NCBI GenBank assembly: GCA_038240665.1
Contig: JBBRGN010000324.1
Coordinates: 1-5,031, forward strand
Source: Haliscomenobacter sp038240665
GTDB taxonomy: Bacteria; Bacteroidota; Bacteroidia; Chitinophagales; Saprospiraceae
Length of the DNA: 5,031 bases
Direction of reading: 5' to 3'
In this document: piece by piece, positions 1 through 5,031 of the stretch
How positions within the stretch are numbered: position 1 is the stretch's first letter
Layout of the letters: every line of letters starts with the position of its first letter
Position numbers and translations under genes: made by a program
Notes under the pieces: model-generated
Told to the model about the DNA's origin: nothing
Seen by the model: the letters and a program-made list of their open reading frames with translations, nothing else
Database searches by the model: none

Positions 1-831
1 GTTGACGATGCTAGTGATTTTGGTAGAATCGCTTCGGTTAACGCCATTAGCGATGTTTATGCCATGGGCGGCCAACCCCTAATGGCTATTGCTATCCTAG
101 GCTGGCCGATCAACTTATTGCCGGCTGAGGTCGCCAATCAAGTGATAGAAGGCAGTCGTAAAGCTTGTGCAGATGCGGGCATTCCGCTGGCCGGGGGGCA
201 CAGTATTGACAGCCCGGAACCGATTTTTGGCCTGGCGGTAACGGGTAGAGTAGCGATTAAAAATTTGAAAAAAAATGGCGGAGCGAGCTCTGGAAGTCGT
301 CTTTTTTTAACCAAAGCTCTTGGCGTTGGCATTCTGACAACGGCTCAAAAAAAGGGTATTTTGCGAACTGAAGATGCTGATTTGGCCAAAAAATCGATGG
401 TTCAATTGAATAAACCTGGAATTGTTTTTGGTACACTGAATTGCGTAGAAGCCATGACAGATGTTACTGGTTTTGGCTTGCTCGGGCATTTATCAGAAAT
501 GTGTTTGGCATCCAACACCCGGGCGGTCATCGATTTTTCTAAAGTCCCCTTGCTAGATGCAGAAGCCATTCACTATTATTTGAATGAAAAATGCGTTCCT
601 GGCGGAACCGTAAGGAATTGGGACAGCTATGGGCATCAAATTGGGACTTTAAGCGAGGAACAAAAAGACATTTTATGCGATCCACAAACTTCAGGGGGAT
701 TGCTGGTTGCGGTAAAAGAAGACCAGGTAGAGGTGTTTTTAAGTGCCGCGCGACTGGAAGGCTTAGAATTGGTAGCTATTGGTTGGATGAAGTCGCGAAT
801 TTCAAGCGAACCACTCATTAAAATATTGTAA
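1..831 (+). CDS. selD: Selenide, water dikinase (selenophosphate synthetase), 5'-truncated by window edge
   Basis: SelD makes selenophosphate from selenide and ATP, the selenium donor for selenocysteine and 2-selenouridine tRNA. The frame is open from base 1 (VDDASDFGRIASVNAISDVYAMGG) to TAA at 829-831, giving 276 visible residues. Against E. coli SelD recalled from memory (347 aa), about 73 N-terminal residues lie outside the window, including the catalytic Cys/Sec and Lys and two metal-binding Asp. Visible family motifs are NAISD (Asp at fragment residue 18, E. coli D91), MAIAILGWPIN, AGGHSID, PEPIFGLAVTG, MTDVTGFGLLGH (Asp 154, E. coli D227), GGTVRN and LCDPQTSGGLL. The ATG at 64 is internal, since conserved sequence continues upstream of it. 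The AIR-synthase-like core and C-terminal domains look intact, with no frameshift. No selenium partner gene (selA, selB, selU) is in the window. Identification is near certain. Whether the missing active-site residue is Cys or Sec cannot be seen. Confidence 0.97.
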   Translation, partial: VDDASDFGRIASVNAISDVYAMGGQPLMAIAILGWPINLLPAEVANQVIEGSRKACADAGIPLAGGHSIDSPEPIFGLAVTGRVAIKNLKKNGGASSGSRLFLTKALGVGILTTAQKKGILRTEDADLAKKSMVQLNKPGIVFGTLNCVEAMTDVTGFGLLGHLSEMCLASNTRAVIDFSKVPLLDAEAIHYYLNEKCVPGGTVRNWDSYGHQIGTLSEEQKDILCDPQTSGGLLVAVKEDQVEVFLSAARLEGLELVAIGWMKSRISSEPLIKIL

Positions 832-847
832 TAAGTTGTTAAACAAA

Positions 848-882
848 AAAATGGAGCAGTAAATTGATTACTGCCCCATTTT
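848..882. terminator. Bidirectional intrinsic terminator between convergent genes
   Basis: A 15-nt arm at 848-862 (AAAATGGAGCAGTAA) and its partner at 868-882 (TTACTGCCCCATTTT) pair at 14 of 15 positions, with one A-C mismatch (855/875) and a 5-nt loop (ATTGA). The arms end in A and T runs, so each strand reads as a stem followed by a U-rich tail. It begins 16 bp after the selD stop and ends 19 bp from the stop of the opposing gene, where a shared terminator for two convergent genes is expected. Confidence 0.85.
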
Positions 883-901
883 CATTCAAACCTTAAATGG
901 C

Positions 902-1666
902 TTATTTGAATTTTTTTGGAAATGCACCTTTGTTCATCCATTCGGTCAAGCCGTACAAATAGCCGCGGCCATCGGTATCTTCTTTAGCCAATAGGCCCAT
1001 TTTATTCAATTTCACCAAAGATTGATTCAAGCGCTCGAGCATACGGGTATCACCTTCGGCAATATTATTTTTGCTGCGGTAATCTTTGAATGACTCAATT
1101 AAATCGCCGCTTTTCATCAACTTGTGTTCTTCATCCAAAGTGCTGATGAGTACGTTGTCCCATTCGCTAAGCGAAGGTACGCGACCCCGCTTCAATTGAG
1201 GCTTGTCTGCTTTTTCAACAGCTTCCTTTTTCTTTGGTCCTCTTTTCTTTTGTTCTACCTGAACTTCAGCCGTTACCTTGCTTTTCTTCTCCGCTTTTGC
1301 AGCTTTACCTTTCTTTCCTTTTGGCGGAGATACGTGTTCAATGATGGTTTCACCTTCCAATGAAGGATCATCTTCAATAATTTCAACTATAGCCGGAGCT
1401 ACTACTTTGGGAGGGCGGCCAGCTTTGCGTTTTGGTGCATCTCCAGCTACGGCTACGGGCGCAACTTTTTTTTCTTTTTTAGGAGCTACAACTATAGGAG
1501 CTTTTTCTACGGGCGTTGGTTTTTCAGTGGTTTTGCCAACTCTACTTTCTAGATTAGCAATAGCTGATTTAACTTGATCAGCTTGAAAATCTAATAAACG
1601 CAAATCTGCGCTGTAACGCTCAATCAAGGACTTGATGTCCAAAATTGATAAATTGTCTTTTGCCAT
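902..1666 (-). CDS. AT-hook-containing, Lys/Ala/Pro-rich putative DNA-binding protein (254 aa)
   Basis: I do not recognise a named family. Three regions are visible. Residues 1-45 are an amphipathic helical segment (LSILDIKSLIERYSADLRLL and on to NLESRVG) that may form a coiled coil. Residues 46-165 are low complexity, rich in Lys, Ala, Pro, Val and Glu, and probably disordered. They hold a good AT-hook core, KRKAGRPPK (79-87), and two weaker basic patches, KKRGPKKK (140-147) and KRGRVP (159-164). Residues 166-254 look folded: helices around LSEWDNVLISTLDEEHKL, then TRMLERLNQSLVKLNKMGLL, then a possible wing with GRGYLYGL, which suggests a winged-helix-like domain (inference). The AT-hook is known to bind the minor groove of AT-rich DNA, so a nucleoid-associated or regulatory role is likely. 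ATG at 1664-1666 is preceded by A-rich sequence without a Shine-Dalgarno. The gene stands alone, convergent to selD, behind a long AT-rich spacer. The coding region is real; its function is inferred. Confidence 0.85.
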   Translation of the reverse strand: MAKDNLSILDIKSLIERYSADLRLLDFQADQVKSAIANLESRVGKTTEKPTPVEKAPIVVAPKKEKKVAPVAVAGDAPKRKAGRPPKVVAPAIVEIIEDDPSLEGETIIEHVSPPKGKKGKAAKAEKKSKVTAEVQVEQKKRGPKKKEAVEKADKPQLKRGRVPSLSEWDNVLISTLDEEHKLMKSGDLIESFKDYRSKNNIAEGDTRMLERLNQSLVKLNKMGLLAKEDTDGRGYLYGLTEWMNKGAFPKKFK

Positions 1667-1978
1667 TTCTCTTTTCTTTTAATGGTTTAGAAGTGTGGTG
1701 AAAATGCCAATTAATCTAATGAACCAGGCTAGAATTCATTTTAATTTAGAGCAAAAGAATTACAATGCAGTACCGCTACATTATATTTTTACTACAAAAT
1801 TGAATTGAATTCTATACGGTTTCAGTAAAAACCAGGCTTTAAATCACATTAATTGGGACAAAATTAGTCTTTTTTAAATAAAAGTAAATTTTTTTTTAAA
1901 ATAAATTACAAAAACACTATTCACAAGCCTTATAAACAAATGCTTTCAGGAAAATACATTATGATTTCTAAAAAAAAC
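1667..1978. other. 312-bp AT-rich intergenic region
   Basis: There is no credible gene here. The spacer lies between the lipoprotein gene and the AT-hook gene, both on the minus strand, so it should hold the end of the first transcript and the promoter and leader of the second. The part around 1861-1920 is almost entirely A and T, with runs of 6 to 9 identical bases. The 9-mer AACCAGGCT occurs twice in direct orientation (1722-1730 and 1830-1838), and GAATTC occurs at 1732-1737 and 1807-1812. I found no convincing stem-loop terminator for the lipoprotein gene and no recognisable riboswitch. Confidence 0.7.
1859..1888 (-). promoter_or_regulatory. Possible Bacteroidota-type promoter of the AT-hook gene
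   Basis: Read on the minus strand, TAATTTTG (1859-1866) matches the Bacteroidota -7 consensus TAnnTTTG exactly. TTTA (1885-1888), a 3-of-4 match to the -33 TTTG, lies 18 nt upstream, slightly under the usual spacing. An A/T tract immediately upstream could act like an UP element. Transcription would start near 1853, leaving a leader of about 190 nt before the ATG at 1666. In such AT-rich DNA the -7 match can arise by chance. Confidence 0.35.
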
Positions 1979-2470
1979 TTACTCTTCCATCCTCGAGAAA
2001 TGGCAAATAGCTAAGCGCCAAGTGTTGTCTAATTTTACATAAGTCTCTGTAAATCTTAATTTTATAGCTGTTTGGCCATTCCGTTCTATATACTCCCTAT
2101 TTAAAATTCCAGAAAGGATAGCCGCATTTTGATTAAAAACATTAAAAATTACGGATTCAGTTGATTGTTGATAACTGTTTGTATTGTATTCTGGTTTTTG
2201 AAGTTCATTAAAAAGCTCATGCCTATTCAAAATTTTACCTGTTTCGTAAACAAGTATAAAATCCTCAATAAGTAAGTTGTTTAAAATAGTGGTGTCGCCG
2301 ATTTTGTAAGCTCCCAGCCATTTGTTTTCTAAATCGATTATTTTGCTTTCAATTTTATTTCTTTTTTTAGCAGGTAATGAAGCATTCTTTTTTGAATGGC
2401 AAGCCCCAAAGAAAAGGGAAAACAAAACAACGAACAAAAAGTATTTTGGTAAATAGAACCGGCTTTTCAT
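1979..2470 (-). CDS. DUF4440-type (NTF2-like fold) lipoprotein, 163 aa
   Basis: The N-terminus is a lipoprotein signal: basic MKSR, a hydrophobic stretch (YFLFVVLFSLFF) and the lipobox-like FFGAC with the modifiable Cys at residue 24. The residues after Cys (HSKKNA) lack the acidic cluster known as a surface-export signal in some Bacteroidota, so a periplasm-facing anchor is more likely. Residues 41-163 match the DUF4440 pattern: an opening helix (IIDLENKWLGAYKIGDTTILNNLL), EDFILVYETGKIL, a middle strand (NAAILSGIL) and the C-terminal RFTETYVKLDNTWRLAICHFS. This family has the cone-shaped NTF2 fold; most members have no known substrate, and none can be assigned here. The start codon (2468-2470) gives a complete signal peptide. 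By hand count 152 of 480 bases in 1981-2460 are G or C (about 32%), lower than neighbouring genes. It begins 58 bp after the SnoaL-like gene and may be cotranscribed with it. Confidence 0.9.
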   Translation of the reverse strand: MKSRFYLPKYFLFVVLFSLFFGACHSKKNASLPAKKRNKIESKIIDLENKWLGAYKIGDTTILNNLLIEDFILVYETGKILNRHELFNELQKPEYNTNSYQQSTESVIFNVFNQNAAILSGILNREYIERNGQTAIKLRFTETYVKLDNTWRLAICHFSRMEE

Positions 2471-2490
2471 TTGATTTTCAAATGGTTAAA

Positions 2491-2503
2491 TGATTGACAA
2501 TCA
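2491..2503. repeat. Short perfect inverted repeat upstream of the lipoprotein gene
   Basis: TGATTG and CAATCA flank a single central A (TGATTGACAATCA), 20 bp upstream of the lipoprotein start codon. The position would suit an operator, but a 6-bp half-site in AT-rich DNA is weak evidence, and no clear promoter accompanies it. The best -7-like element nearby (TAAAATTG at 2502-2509, minus strand) has one mismatch and no properly spaced -33 element. Confidence 0.25.
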
Positions 2504-2528
2504 ATTTTAAGCTGCGAAAAAAACAAAG

Positions 2529-2912
2529 TCAATAACGCTCTGATAAATTCAAATTTGTTCTCCAGACGGGCGGTTCATTGTTTTGGCTCCAATACTCAAT
2601 GATCTCAATAATTCGATCTCCAGCAAAAGTAAAAAAAGAAATAGCGTAATGACTTTCGGAGGTATTGGATGAAAAGACCTTGACTACGGAAGTAATTACC
2701 CCTTCCTTCGTTTCAAAAAGCAATTCAATATCGGTGTTACAGCGCCCCGGATAGTTTTCATTAAATCGAATAAATTGATCGCGATTGCGGTAGACTTCGC
2801 GGGTATTGGGTTCCCAAATGACAGCATGCTCGTGCATTAGGGTGCCGGCAGCACGGAAATCAGCCCGGTCAAAATATTCCCAAAATTTCCGAATGGCTTC
2901 TATTTTATTCAT
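2529..2912 (-). CDS. SnoaL-like / NTF2-like family protein, 127 aa
   Basis: This is a single-domain soluble protein with no signal peptide. The NTF2/SnoaL pattern is clear: an N-terminal helix pair (IEAIRKFWEYFDRADFRAAGTLM), a first strand with HEHAVIWEPNTREVYRNRDQFIRF where the cone pocket usually forms, and central strands (DIELLFETKEGVITSVVKVF). It ends with the paired strands HYAISFFTFAGDRIIEIIEYW and a tail, NNEPPVWR, of a type I recall in small bacterial members annotated as nuclear transport factor 2 family proteins. Length is typical. The fold is used by isomerases, cyclases and ligand-binding proteins, and nothing here allows a substrate to be named. ATG at 2910-2912 gives the expected helix start. 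It lies 104 bp downstream of the hslR-like gene, so it may have its own promoter, and 58 bp upstream of a second NTF2-fold gene. Sampled GC (about 43%) is like the operon to its right. Confidence 0.88.
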   Translation of the reverse strand: MNKIEAIRKFWEYFDRADFRAAGTLMHEHAVIWEPNTREVYRNRDQFIRFNENYPGRCNTDIELLFETKEGVITSVVKVFSSNTSESHYAISFFTFAGDRIIEIIEYWSQNNEPPVWRTNLNLSERY

Positions 2913-2959
2913 CGCAGTTGGTTTGTGATCTCTATTTAACTGAAAACCAGTTTTTTTTT

Positions 2960-2967
2960 CAAAAATA
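2960..2967 (-). promoter_or_regulatory. Possible -7 promoter element for the SnoaL-like gene
   Basis: The minus strand reads TATTTTTG, an exact match to the Bacteroidota -7 consensus TAnnTTTG. It would start transcription near 2953 with a leader of about 40 nt. I see no good -33 TTTG at 19-21 nt spacing. The local run of T/A raises the odds of a chance match. Confidence 0.3.
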
Positions 2968-3016
2968 AATAATGGATTGAGAACTTCGGAAAATAAGGGA
3001 AAGAAATAAAAATAGT

Positions 3017-3427
3017 CTATTCCGCGTCGTCAAATTCAAAAACAAAGTCTTTGAATTCATCAATTTGACGGCGTTCCTTTTTAGTAGGCCGTCCTGCTCC
3101 TCTTTCCCGCATTTCGATGCGTCCTTTACCTACGAACCAATCGTTGTATTTATTTAGTTCTTCCTCTGAAGTCTGGTTAACGTAGCATTTTTGAGCGTCG
3201 GGAGCGCCGACGCGATTTTTAATCAACGTTACTGCCTTAAATTGGAAATTAAAACCATTCTTTTTGACTTCAACCACTTCGTTTGGTTGCAATTGGTAAG
3301 AAGGCTTGACGGGCATTTCATTGATTCTTACTTTACCAGCCTTACACGCATCGGTTGCTAGGGTACGGGATTTAAAAATCCGTACGCTCCACAACCATTT
3401 ATCAATTCTAAGTTTCTCTAAGGACAT
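3017..3427 (-). CDS. hslR: S4-domain RNA-binding protein, Hsp15/HslR family, 136 aa
   Basis: Hsp15 (E. coli HslR, 133 aa) is a heat-induced S4-domain protein that binds free 50S subunits still carrying peptidyl-tRNA and helps recycle them. The S4 domain is at residues 6-66, with the hallmark RIDKWLWSVRIFKSRTLA (7-24), GKVRINEMPVKPS (31-43) and the strand LQPNEVVEV. The C-terminal part keeps the family's basic motif GRPTKKERRQIDEF (112-125), comparable to RRPDKKERRDL in E. coli. The protein ends in an acidic tail (FEFDDAE). The start ATG at 3425-3427 directly follows the TAA of the upstream PPK2 gene on the minus strand (TAAATG), so translation is probably coupled by re-initiation. It is the last gene of the tight DUF58-ppk2-hslR cluster. 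The family call is firm; the exact ribosome-recycling role is transferred from E. coli. Confidence 0.93.
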   Translation of the reverse strand: MSLEKLRIDKWLWSVRIFKSRTLATDACKAGKVRINEMPVKPSYQLQPNEVVEVKKNGFNFQFKAVTLIKNRVGAPDAQKCYVNQTSEEELNKYNDWFVGKGRIEMRERGAGRPTKKERRQIDEFKDFVFEFDDAE

Positions 3428-4165
3428 TTACTCGGCAATTTTGGGATAGGCTAAATCAAGCTTTTCAAGAGCCTCTACCAAGGTTTTAAGAATAAAGTAA
3501 TCCCGATACCAGCGATCGTCAACAGGCACAATGTGCCAGGGTATGGCGCTCTTATTGATGGCATCTTCATAACAACGCATATAATCGTCCCAAGATTCCC
3601 GTTCTTTCCAGTCATTGGGATTGTGTTTCCACTGTTTTTCTGGATCATTAATGCGCTGCTTCAGTTCTACTTCCTGCTCGTCTTTGGAGATGTGAAAATA
3701 GAATTTTAGAATTTGGGTATTGTTGTCTTCAAGGAGTAAATTTTCAAAAGCATTAATGGCATCCATGCGTAGCTTAACACGATCTTCATCGATCCATTTG
3801 TGAACCCTTTGAATGATGATGTCTTCGTAATGGGAGCGGTTAAAAATGCCAATGATCCCTTTAGCAGGGGTGTTTTTATGGATCCGCCACAAAAAGTCAT
3901 GGCCAAATTCATCTTCCGTAGGTTTTTTATAACTCACTATTTGTAAGCCTCCACAGTGACAATCCTGGAATACATTGTCCACCGCCCCATCTTTACCACT
4001 GCCGTCCATTCCCTGAAAAACAACCAATAGGCTATATTTCTTTTGGGCGAATAGCATCTCTTGCAATTTGCCCAGTCGTTCGGCCATTTTTGCAGATTCT
4101 TCTTTTGCCTCTTTTTTATCCAAACCCTTTGGCGGTAGTGTACTGTAATCGCTTAACTTAATCAT
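3428..4165 (-). CDS. ppk2: Polyphosphate kinase 2 family protein, class III-like, 245 aa
   Basis: PPK2 enzymes move phosphate from polyphosphate to nucleotides; class III members accept AMP and ADP, so they can rebuild ATP from AMP. The P-loop kinase core is complete. Walker A is GMDGSGKDG (52-60), preceded by the strand KYSLLVVFQ. The substrate/lid region contains KPTEDEFGHDFLWRIHK (81-97). The Walker B region reads GIIGIFNRSHYEDIIIQRVH (103-122), and the NRSHYE form is typical of class III rather than the FDRSWYNR form of class I. The lid segment has FHISKDEQ, DPEKQWKHNPNDWKERESWDDY and the closing helix. The C-terminus ends with IPWHIVPVDDRWYRDYFI. The Gly-Ser in Walker A replaces the Ala-Ala common in the family and should be tolerated. 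ATG at 4163-4165 lies 12 bp after the DUF58 stop, without a Shine-Dalgarno. At 245 aa it is a little short for the class, trimmed at the N-terminus. The family call is firm; substrate preference is inferred. Confidence 0.95.
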   Translation of the reverse strand: MIKLSDYSTLPPKGLDKKEAKEESAKMAERLGKLQEMLFAQKKYSLLVVFQGMDGSGKDGAVDNVFQDCHCGGLQIVSYKKPTEDEFGHDFLWRIHKNTPAKGIIGIFNRSHYEDIIIQRVHKWIDEDRVKLRMDAINAFENLLLEDNNTQILKFYFHISKDEQEVELKQRINDPEKQWKHNPNDWKERESWDDYMRCYEDAINKSAIPWHIVPVDDRWYRDYFILKTLVEALEKLDLAYPKIAE

Positions 4166-4177
4166 GATATCGGTATT

Positions 4178-5031
4178 TTAGACATTCATGCGCATCCGCT
4201 TTACCAAGTAAGTTTGCAAAATATTGCGAAATCCTTGGTTGATATCGGCCTCTACAAAATCAATTTGGTATTGTAAGCATTTGAATTTCAGTTCTTCCAT
4301 GAACTTAGCCATTTGCTCCACATAGTGTTTTTTGATTTGATTGGATTGAAGGCGAATTTTTTCACCTGTTTCCATATCGACAAACAAATAGGGGCGGTTT
4401 TCAAAATTGAAATCGACCTCTTTGGCGCGATCGGTGACATGAAACAGGACTACTTCGTGTTTGTTGTGTTTCAAATGCTGAAGCGCGGAAAAAATGGCAT
4501 CCATGTGGTCGCCCTGTTCCATCATATCGCTGAATATGACCACCAAAGATCTTTTGTGAATGCTTTCTGCTACTTGATGAAGCGCCTGTGCGGCGGCAGT
4601 TGGTTTATTGTGTTCTGGATTGTTGATCAGGTGATCCAGATAAGTCAACAATAAACGGTAATGCGTGGTACTGGATTTGCAGGGCGTATGTACATTAAGG
4701 GTATCATCAAACAAACTCAGCCCGAAGGCATCGCGTTGTTTTTGCAATAAATTCATCAGCGCTGCCGCGGCTAGCGCTGAAAACTGTAATTTGTTGTGGT
4801 AGGGTTTTTTACCGCTATCTTCAGGGAAATACATGGATGAAGAGACATCGATGATGATTTGACAGCGGAGGTTGGTTTCTTCTTCAAACCGTTTGGTGTA
4901 CATCCGATCGGTTCGAGCATACACTTTCCAATCGATGTTTTTGGTACTTTCCCCTTGATTGTAAAGACGGTGCTCGGCAAATTCAACCGAGAAACCATGA
5001 AAAGGGCTCTTGTGTAGGCCAATAATGAATC
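4178..5031 (-). CDS. DUF58 / VWA-like domain protein, 5'-truncated by window edge
   Basis: The reading frame is open from the right edge to TAA at 4178-4180, giving 283 full codons. The DUF58 signature is near the visible start: HKSPFHGFSVEFAEHR, then YNQGESTKNIDWKVYARTDR, then the strand NLRCQIIIDVSSSM, a MIDAS-like DxSxS (Asp at visible residue 61). Later come FGLSLFDD, a Thr in NKPTAAAQAL that may be the MIDAS threonine, RSLVVIFSDMMEQGD, and a C-terminal region ending LVKRMRMNV. A GTG at 4922-4924 could be taken as the start, but the conserved HRLYNQGE...IDWK segment lies upstream of it, so it is an internal Val codon and the true start is beyond 5031. DUF58 proteins usually pair with MoxR AAA+ ATPases in suspected metal-dependent chaperone systems, and a MoxR gene may sit just upstream outside the window. 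This is the first visible gene of the tight cluster with ppk2 and hslR. The molecular function is not established for the family. Confidence 0.94.
   Translation of the reverse strand, partial: FIIGLHKSPFHGFSVEFAEHRLYNQGESTKNIDWKVYARTDRMYTKRFEEETNLRCQIIIDVSSSMYFPEDSGKKPYHNKLQFSALAAAALMNLLQKQRDAFGLSLFDDTLNVHTPCKSSTTHYRLLLTYLDHLINNPEHNKPTAAAQALHQVAESIHKRSLVVIFSDMMEQGDHMDAIFSALQHLKHNKHEVVLFHVTDRAKEVDFNFENRPYLFVDMETGEKIRLQSNQIKKHYVEQMAKFMEELKFKCLQYQIDFVEADINQGFRNILQTYLVKRMRMNV

Noticed and set aside
64..66. ATG as start codon of selD
   Set aside because: The conserved FGRIASVNAISDVYA segment lies upstream in frame, so the ATG is internal (AMGG motif).
1124..1577. Two plus-strand open frames (79 and 99 aa) inside the AT-hook gene
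   Set aside because: They are antisense to a low-complexity Lys/Ala/Pro-rich gene, which leaves long open frames on the other strand. Their translations are Phe/Leu/Ser-rich with no family resemblance.
1921..1978. Intrinsic terminator after the lipoprotein gene
   Set aside because: Only a 4-bp AAGC/GCTT pairing with a long loop is present, too weak to call despite the T-rich minus-strand sequence that follows.
4313..4654. 113-aa plus-strand open frame opposite the DUF58 gene
   Set aside because: It lies wholly antisense to a strongly conserved DUF58 region and shows no recognisable domain.
4922..4924. GTG as start codon of the DUF58 gene
   Set aside because: Conserved family sequence continues upstream in the same frame to the window edge, so this codon is an internal Val.
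4771..5022. 83-aa minus-strand open frame
   Set aside because: It is out of frame with, and overlaps, the DUF58 coding sequence, whose translation is clearly conserved there.
1..5031. Mobile element, CRISPR array, phage or defence system
   Set aside because: No transposase, integrase, regularly spaced repeats, terminal inverted repeats or known defence domains are visible; the recognisable genes are mostly ordinary chromosomal families.

Overview
The window looks like a stretch of Bacteroidota chromosome. Start codons are not preceded by recognisable Shine-Dalgarno sequences. The few promoter-like motifs fit the Bacteroidota pattern (-7 TAnnTTTG) rather than the E. coli one. Base composition is moderate, the intergenic spacers are AT-rich, and the gene set (DUF58, PPK2 with FNRSHYED, S4/Hsp15, DUF4440 lipoprotein, AT-hook protein) fits that phylum. 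A closer placement is not possible from the sequence alone. I see no rRNA, tRNA, CRISPR array, transposase or phage gene.

Layout. On the plus strand, the left edge cuts into selD (selenide, water dikinase), which runs to position 831 without its first ~73 residues. A strong hairpin at 848-882 separates it from the convergent minus-strand gene 902-1666, which encodes a Lys/Ala/Pro-rich protein with an AT-hook and a folded C-terminal domain. All other genes are also on the minus strand. A 312-bp AT-rich spacer (1667-1978) follows. Next come two small genes with NTF2/SnoaL-type folds: a DUF4440 lipoprotein (1979-2470) and a soluble SnoaL-like protein (2529-2912). To their right is a tight three-gene cluster, transcribed right to left: DUF58 protein (enters from beyond 5031, ends at 4178), a class III-like polyphosphate kinase 2 (3428-4165) and an Hsp15/HslR-like S4 RNA-binding protein (3017-3427).

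How the genes may work together. The DUF58-ppk2-hslR cluster has gaps of 12 and 0 bp and is almost certainly one transcript. PPK2 uses polyphosphate to recharge nucleotides, and Hsp15 homologues bind stalled 50S subunits carrying nascent peptide, so a stress-recovery theme is plausible but inferred. DUF58 proteins commonly sit beside MoxR AAA+ ATPases, so one may lie just right of the window. The other genes have no evident functional link to this cluster.

No clearly new system is visible. The points most worth a second look are the AT-hook protein facing an AT-rich upstream region, the make-up of the DUF58-PPK2-Hsp15 operon, and the low GC content of the lipoprotein gene.
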